From Branchiostoma floridae (Eukaryota > Chordata > Leptocardii > Amphioxiformes > Branchiostomatidae), in NCBI RefSeq assembly GCF_000003815.2, contig NC_049992.1, forward strand, positions 7,720,353 through 7,784,352: a stretch of DNA of 64,000 nucleotides, read 5' to 3'. The notes beneath the pieces were generated by a model. It worked only from the letters and a program-made list of their open reading frames with translations. It was not told the DNA's origin and searched no databases. The stretch's first letter is position 1. Each line of letters begins with the position of its first letter. The position numbers and the translations under genes were made by a program. Below are positions 59,059-64,000 of the stretch, piece after piece.

Positions 59059-59859
59059 CACTTGTTGTCCAATATACCACTAGGCAGTGCGAGTGCCTGA
59101 ACGAACTAGAACTCTGACCAAAAACATTGTTCTTTTCGCTTCAATGGTAATCCAAAAATCTTTACTGCAAATTAATCTTGCCTTAAGATACGGAACATGT
59201 CTTCTGTCTTTGCTGTTTAGCCCAGACATCCCGTCTCCCATTTTTATAGAATATCGGGAATCTGTTTATGTGGAGTTAATCAATTTTCTTTGGCCGATGG
59301 GACCAGGTATTGCCTTTGTTACTGTTCTTTGGAGAGCCAGCAATGCAATCCTAGGACGTGAAAACTCGTTTAGATGGTAAAAGCGTTCTCATGAATACCT
59401 TCATGTCCAAAAAAGCTTCTTCATCGCCAAGCCCGTTCACAATGAGTAAACGAGGTGTAAAAGGCTATGCACAGGCAACGTCACAAGGGATCGCGATTCT
59501 CTCGTATAGAAATATCCTGGAATAATGGAAGCTATCTCTTACTCAGTCTCAGTATCACAGCTTTTTATGTTATTGGTACCTTCACAGTATGGGTGTTAAA
59601 GGAAGATGCTCAGTTTCCCCTTAAGTACTGTCACTAGGGATTCCTGTGAGGTAACAGGATTCGCCTTATCGCAGTTTTCCATTCACATTTCATACTAATT
59701 AGATACAGTTTTCAGGTTCAAAAATATCGATTTCGTCCTAGAAAGTTACCTTGGTCCCAGAACATCTTACCATATTGTTTATTTTGTAAACTACTTCTTG
59801 TTTTGTTCGTTTGAAAGTCAAGCTACAAGTTTGGAAGTTATAACTTATAGATATGTGTG

Positions 59860-59960
59860 GCGTAGCGTGTGGTAGTGAGTAGAGCGTTTGATCTGAAGGC
59901 GCCAATGTGCCCAAGCTTCCCTACGCAAATGACGTTCACTGGAGGCACCGTGTTTGAGTA
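59860..59960 (+). mobile_element. tRNA-like SINE remnant
   Basis: GGCGTAGCGTGTGGTAGTGA then GTAGAGCGTTTGATCTGAAG resembles a tRNA-derived head (box A region). The remainder is too diverged to place in a family. Confidence 0.4.
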
Positions 59961-60233
59961 GAGCAATGTTAAAGAATCCACCACAACTCATCACTACCAC
60001 TCATCACTGATGAAGCCAACTGCTTTCACCAACTTCAATTCTAAACAACACTTATCTTGTTCTGTAAATATGCATATAATTTCCCGATCATTTTCCCAAT
60101 ACCAAAAGTCTTGAAAAGTCACACTCCATGTTATAAGTTCGAAGAAAGTTACTGTGAACTTCTCAAATGTTAAATTCTAATATACCACGCCAGTAACAGC
60201 TACGAAGAGGGTGGTTCCAAACATCAACTTTCA

Positions 60234-60490
60234 TTAACCGGTGACAGTAGCCAAGAAGTGGGAGGAAAACGTAATCAGGAACCCCACAGCGGGAAGGAAA
60301 ATTGCAAGCAAGAAGAAGCCAATGGATACAGGATGACTCTTCCAGTCATTTCCAGAAGCACGAAGGATTATACTCAAACCCTCAAGAGAAATCACGGAAG
60401 CCTTCGTTATCGTCAGGCAAACTTCAATTTGGGAGTTTTTGCTACGCGTTTTAACTATGGAGTTTGCGAAGGTCATGGCAAGCAAACCAT
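60234..60490 (-). other. Unidentified minus-strand open frame with two hydrophobic segments
   Basis: Reads KASVISLEGLSIILRASGND then VSIGFFLLAIFLPAVGFLIT FSSHFLATVTG across two blocks and stops at a TAA at 60234-60236. The second block would make a good membrane segment. First in-frame ATG is near 60476. No family recognised and no acceptor or partner exon established, so coding status is uncertain. Confidence 0.25.
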
Positions 60491-60534
60491 GAACTCATCA
60501 AAGGGAAAATGTGTACACGTGTTAATACGCAGGC

Positions 60535-60551
60535 GGGGGGGGGGGGGGGGC
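60535..60551 (+). repeat. Poly-G run
   Basis: Sixteen to seventeen consecutive G after GCAGGC. Confidence 0.97.
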
Positions 60552-60559
60552 TGGGTTAA

Positions 60560-63500
60560 CTAGCTTAGATGATTGTTTCAACTATCGTTAATATTATTAA
60601 TATCATGGCTCATGGCTTATTTGCACGCAGACACGACAAGAACGAGACAATATGTCGGCAGCAATAAATAGAGCGGGCCCAACGGAAGTCAAAAGCCTAT
60701 ATACTGCACGAAAAGTGGAATTTACCAATAGCAGGGTAAATGCCGGGTAAGTCTGGGGATGAGGTTTATATATCTAACGACTTCATTTTCTAATAACATA
60801 TGATATATATATAGACATAATGTTAAGTTAGGCAGTATCTCGCATTGATACGAAATCAAATAATCTAGTTGAGTTTCTTCAAGCGATCTCTGAAATATAT
60901 CTATAAAGCTTTAAGACGAAGTCCTTGTCAAAAATATAATTCTGATACATGCTCGATGGTGATGGATTGAAATGCACGCTGAAAGAGTTTGGAGACACCG
61001 CTTAAGTTTGACAGGAACAGCTGGAAAAGAACCCATAAATATTTAGGACCAGACAAAGGAATGGATTGGAGGTGAAAGGGGCCCCAGATTCTGAAAGGCA
61101 CCTGAAGTATTTTATCGACTTTTAAATCTTTAAAGAACCCGTGCGAACTAAGAATGACAAACGCGATCTCATCTTACAGAGGGTGCTCGCACCAACGTGC
61201 TATCAAAGATAGCTATTATTTTCCTTGCTACGGAAAGCAGATATTTTCCTTCTCAGTTAAATAAACACTTTTGTCATCAAAAATATTGCCTTCCTCTCCG
61301 ACCAAAGGTGCCTTTTGAAGGAGAGCCATATGCAAAATACGCTGGATGAATACGAAAAGGGCCTATATACTACTTACAGTTATTTTACCGCAATCATTAC
61401 ACATGGATGATTGACAAAAACTTTATGTACACAAGTATGTCCCATACCTTCAAATGGAAAGATCTATGACCTTATAAAGCTGCCAGGTCAGCCACAATCA
61501 TTGCGGCATTTACTTAACCCCTATTGGTATTATGGTTAATGATGTTTGCTTTTTATCTAGACGGTGGATTGGAAAATTGGAAATTACAGCGAAGGTTTTA
61601 TTCTCCCTCTCTCTATCTCTATCTCTCTTTCTGCTTTTGACGCTGGCATACATACAAGGACAGAGAAAGAGAGACAGAGAGGATAAGAAGGGAGTAACAA
61701 ACTCGCATTTTACGATTCGTCTTTATTCATTCATATGCCTATAAAAGAAACAAGGACAACGTGGTATTCACTTGAGTTGTTAGGTAGTAATTGGAGGGTC
61801 CTAAAAACTGCATAAAGCACCTGCAATCCACTCCCTCTGAAGGACCCTAATGACCTCACAAACGCTTATGCTATTGCTTAAAAGATTTCACTTTAAAATC
61901 ATTTAGAAAGTAATTTGTAGGGTTGACAATGTGTACTGCCGTTACAAGAAGAGAGAATGATAATTAGTATAAATTTGCAACAAATGGTTTTATGCTTTGC
62001 ATCTTCGTTACGCGCGGGTTGGTCGCTTTTATACGTCCATTAAATGTTGATAAGGTTTTCCTCGTGATTTTTCCTCATTTTTATCAGCGTATGGTTGTAC
62101 GTAATTATCTCATTGCACTGCACTGCAGTGTGAATAATTTTTCTTTTATTCTCGGACCGAGAGGCAATCGTAAACGGAAGATTTTGTTGATCGCCCCGCG
62201 ATGTATCGTTAATCCGGCCGTATGTTTCCCCGTGCGAAAATTATTTCAATCACTTCTGGCGCAGTGAGGATATCATAGAGGTCACGGAGGAACCGTTAGC
62301 ACGTAAACCCTTTCCTCTGCCGAAGCCGTAGATCCCCCACTGGTCCCAACGATTGGACGTAATTGTGGCTCCTCGACTCGACCAATCCGTCACCAAAGCC
62401 TTATAATCTATGTCCAGATTGCCAGGAGAGTAGAGAAATTAGCAGACTCAGACGGAGGGTCAAACTATGGCTGTATGTGCCACAGGTTACATGTAAACTC
62501 ATCTTGGAAACTAGGACGTCCGCCTCTCGGAGGACTTTCTGCTCTTCGTCATGTTTAGGCCATGCCGATTTGATTGCACGGAGGACATCCGCAGCGCATC
62601 AATTTTCGCCCGTTTAAATAAAAAAAGGTTTTCGACCATACTGCAAATCGTGCAAAGCAGCTGAAAAATGAGAAAATAGAAGCCGTGAATTACAAAAAAT
62701 ATCGAAAATGGCAACTAATGTCGTAGAATGCCAAAATCAGTCCCAAAGTCAATGAAAGAAAGAGAATAAATAGTCTATTTTTTCTCTGTGTGTTCAACCT
62801 TCCAGACAACTGAAGTTTCATAATGAAGGCAACTTTTTGGCAAACGTTTTTTATTTGCAAGCTCGCGCCAGTTTTGAGGCTCAAAGAGGATGCCAATAAT
62901 CAGGATTTTAGGATCAACATCGTCCTAAATGAAAATCGTGGAGTTACCCGACACAATCAAATTATCAGATCCTGAAGGCTAGCGTGGTCATCTTTAATCC
63001 TGTCTGTGATCACTTTACGATGAGATATAATATTTACAGAATATATATTAACAGACTGATGAAACTGTTATTTTGTTTTTACCTAATGAATTTAGAAACA
63101 GTGTCACACTCTCTTCGCCTCTAGCTGCCTGCATAGCCTCTTCCACATTTTAGTCTGACCCCAGAATGGGAGAAAAAAAATCGTTTCAAAGAGGAGCAAT
63201 CACCAGAAGCATATGGCTGTCTGTGTTACAGGTTAGCAAAGGTGACCCCTCTCCCAGGAACTAGGACATCTGCCTCTCCTGGGGATTCCTGTGCTTCATC
63301 ATGTTTTAATGGAAATCGGCTCGCCACAACTCAATGTGGAATATCAATTATCCTGATAGCACTCGTGCATAATCTAGCCGGCAGGACCATTGAAAAGGTC
63401 TTTATTATACCCTTACCTCAATGACAAAATTTAGGAATAGTTTTTGGAGTTTCTCTATGTTTATGTATTTGTCTTTGTCTGTCTGCATTTTTTTATTTTT

Positions 63501-63990
63501 GTAATAAGCAACCACTAAATGGTCGAAAATTGTTGGTGAGAGGAAGGTCATGGTGAATCTTGGCCTTTTTTGCGGCTTTCCTTTGTGCTGCAGTAGAATT
63601 TCCATTTCTGTATCATTGTCCTGGAAGTGCTAGGGTTTTCGGTGGGCTGGCAGATAGATTTTGATGGCAGGAAGAAGCGGTGTAGGTTTAGACCCCATTG
63701 CAGTTTGCCATGGAACCACGGGGCGTTTTTATCAAAATCTTTCACGGATGATAACTGAGCAAAGAAACAATGGGCCCCATTTTCGTGATACGTTTGAAAT
63801 TGCTTTTTGATTAAGATTCGCATATTATTATTTTCGAACAAATAAGTCATGAATCCTAAAACATCTGATACAATGTGATGCTCTTCTCAGTGACGACAAA
63901 TCGTCACAATTTGCTCTTATTTCCTCTCTCTGTTTTTGTTCTTACCTTACAGTTCCTTACAGATCTTACAAGCTAGCAGCCTCTCGCATT
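60560..63990. other. Intergenic stretch with one diverged duplication
   Basis: The segments 62465-62570 and 63214-63310 share ATGGCTGT.TGT, ACAGGTTA, AACTAGGAC.TC.GCCTCTC and TTC.TCATGTTT. No gene was recognised. A (TCTC)n-rich patch is at 61600-61635. Confidence 0.5.
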
Positions 63991-64000
63991 TTACAACGAT

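Overview
The window is animal nuclear DNA: small coding exons with GT/AG introns, a metazoan-type tRNA gene, tRNA-derived SINEs, several clades of LINE, many MITE-like inverted-repeat elements and one 149-base assembly gap. The exon and repeat character (CR1-like LINE tails, SINEs, fold-back elements) fits a lancelet (Branchiostoma) best. That assignment is an inference from recognised styles of sequence, not from a database search.

Region 1 to 11.4 kb: the only confidently identified protein gene is PSMD2/Rpn1, the large non-ATPase subunit of the 26S proteasome base, on the + strand. Eleven exons covering the last ~430 residues lie here, ending at a TAA at 11424-11426. The 5' half of the gene is upstream of the window. 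Its introns carry a full tRNA-derived SINE, an inverted-repeat element full of GGTGCACC motifs, a tandem duplication that includes a splice donor, and a possible antisense gene remnant. The last intron (4.25 kb) holds an antisense, apparently near full-length non-LTR retrotransposon. It has one long open frame encoding an N-terminal zinc finger, a reverse transcriptase with an FMDD active site, a C-terminal zinc finger and a restriction-like endonuclease.

Region 11.4 to 64 kb: I find no further complete protein gene. It is mostly intergenic or intronic DNA shaped by transposable elements and local tandem amplification. Notable items are a GC-rich 1.1 kb transposon nested in a TA-flanked transposon (14.1-15.7 kb), two fold-back elements, two related CGTACGA-rich MITEs, a TA-flanked MITE with TACTGTAAATG ends, a tRNA-Met(CAT) gene at 29.1 kb, a head-to-head (5'-inverted) LINE fragment at 39.2-40.2 kb, a LINE C-terminus at 52.7 kb, and a dense series of tandem arrays between 37 and 54 kb. 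Candidate host-gene signals are a TATA-containing promoter with a signal-peptide-like first coding exon at 36.6-36.9 kb, a short type II membrane-type ORF at 43.5 kb, and a CRE/ETS promoter-like block at 22.4 kb. All three are tentative.

No clear novel multi-gene system is visible. The most unusual structures are the nested GC-rich transposon, the antisense FMDD-type retrotransposon whose zinc finger lies upstream of its first ATG, and the tandem arrays.
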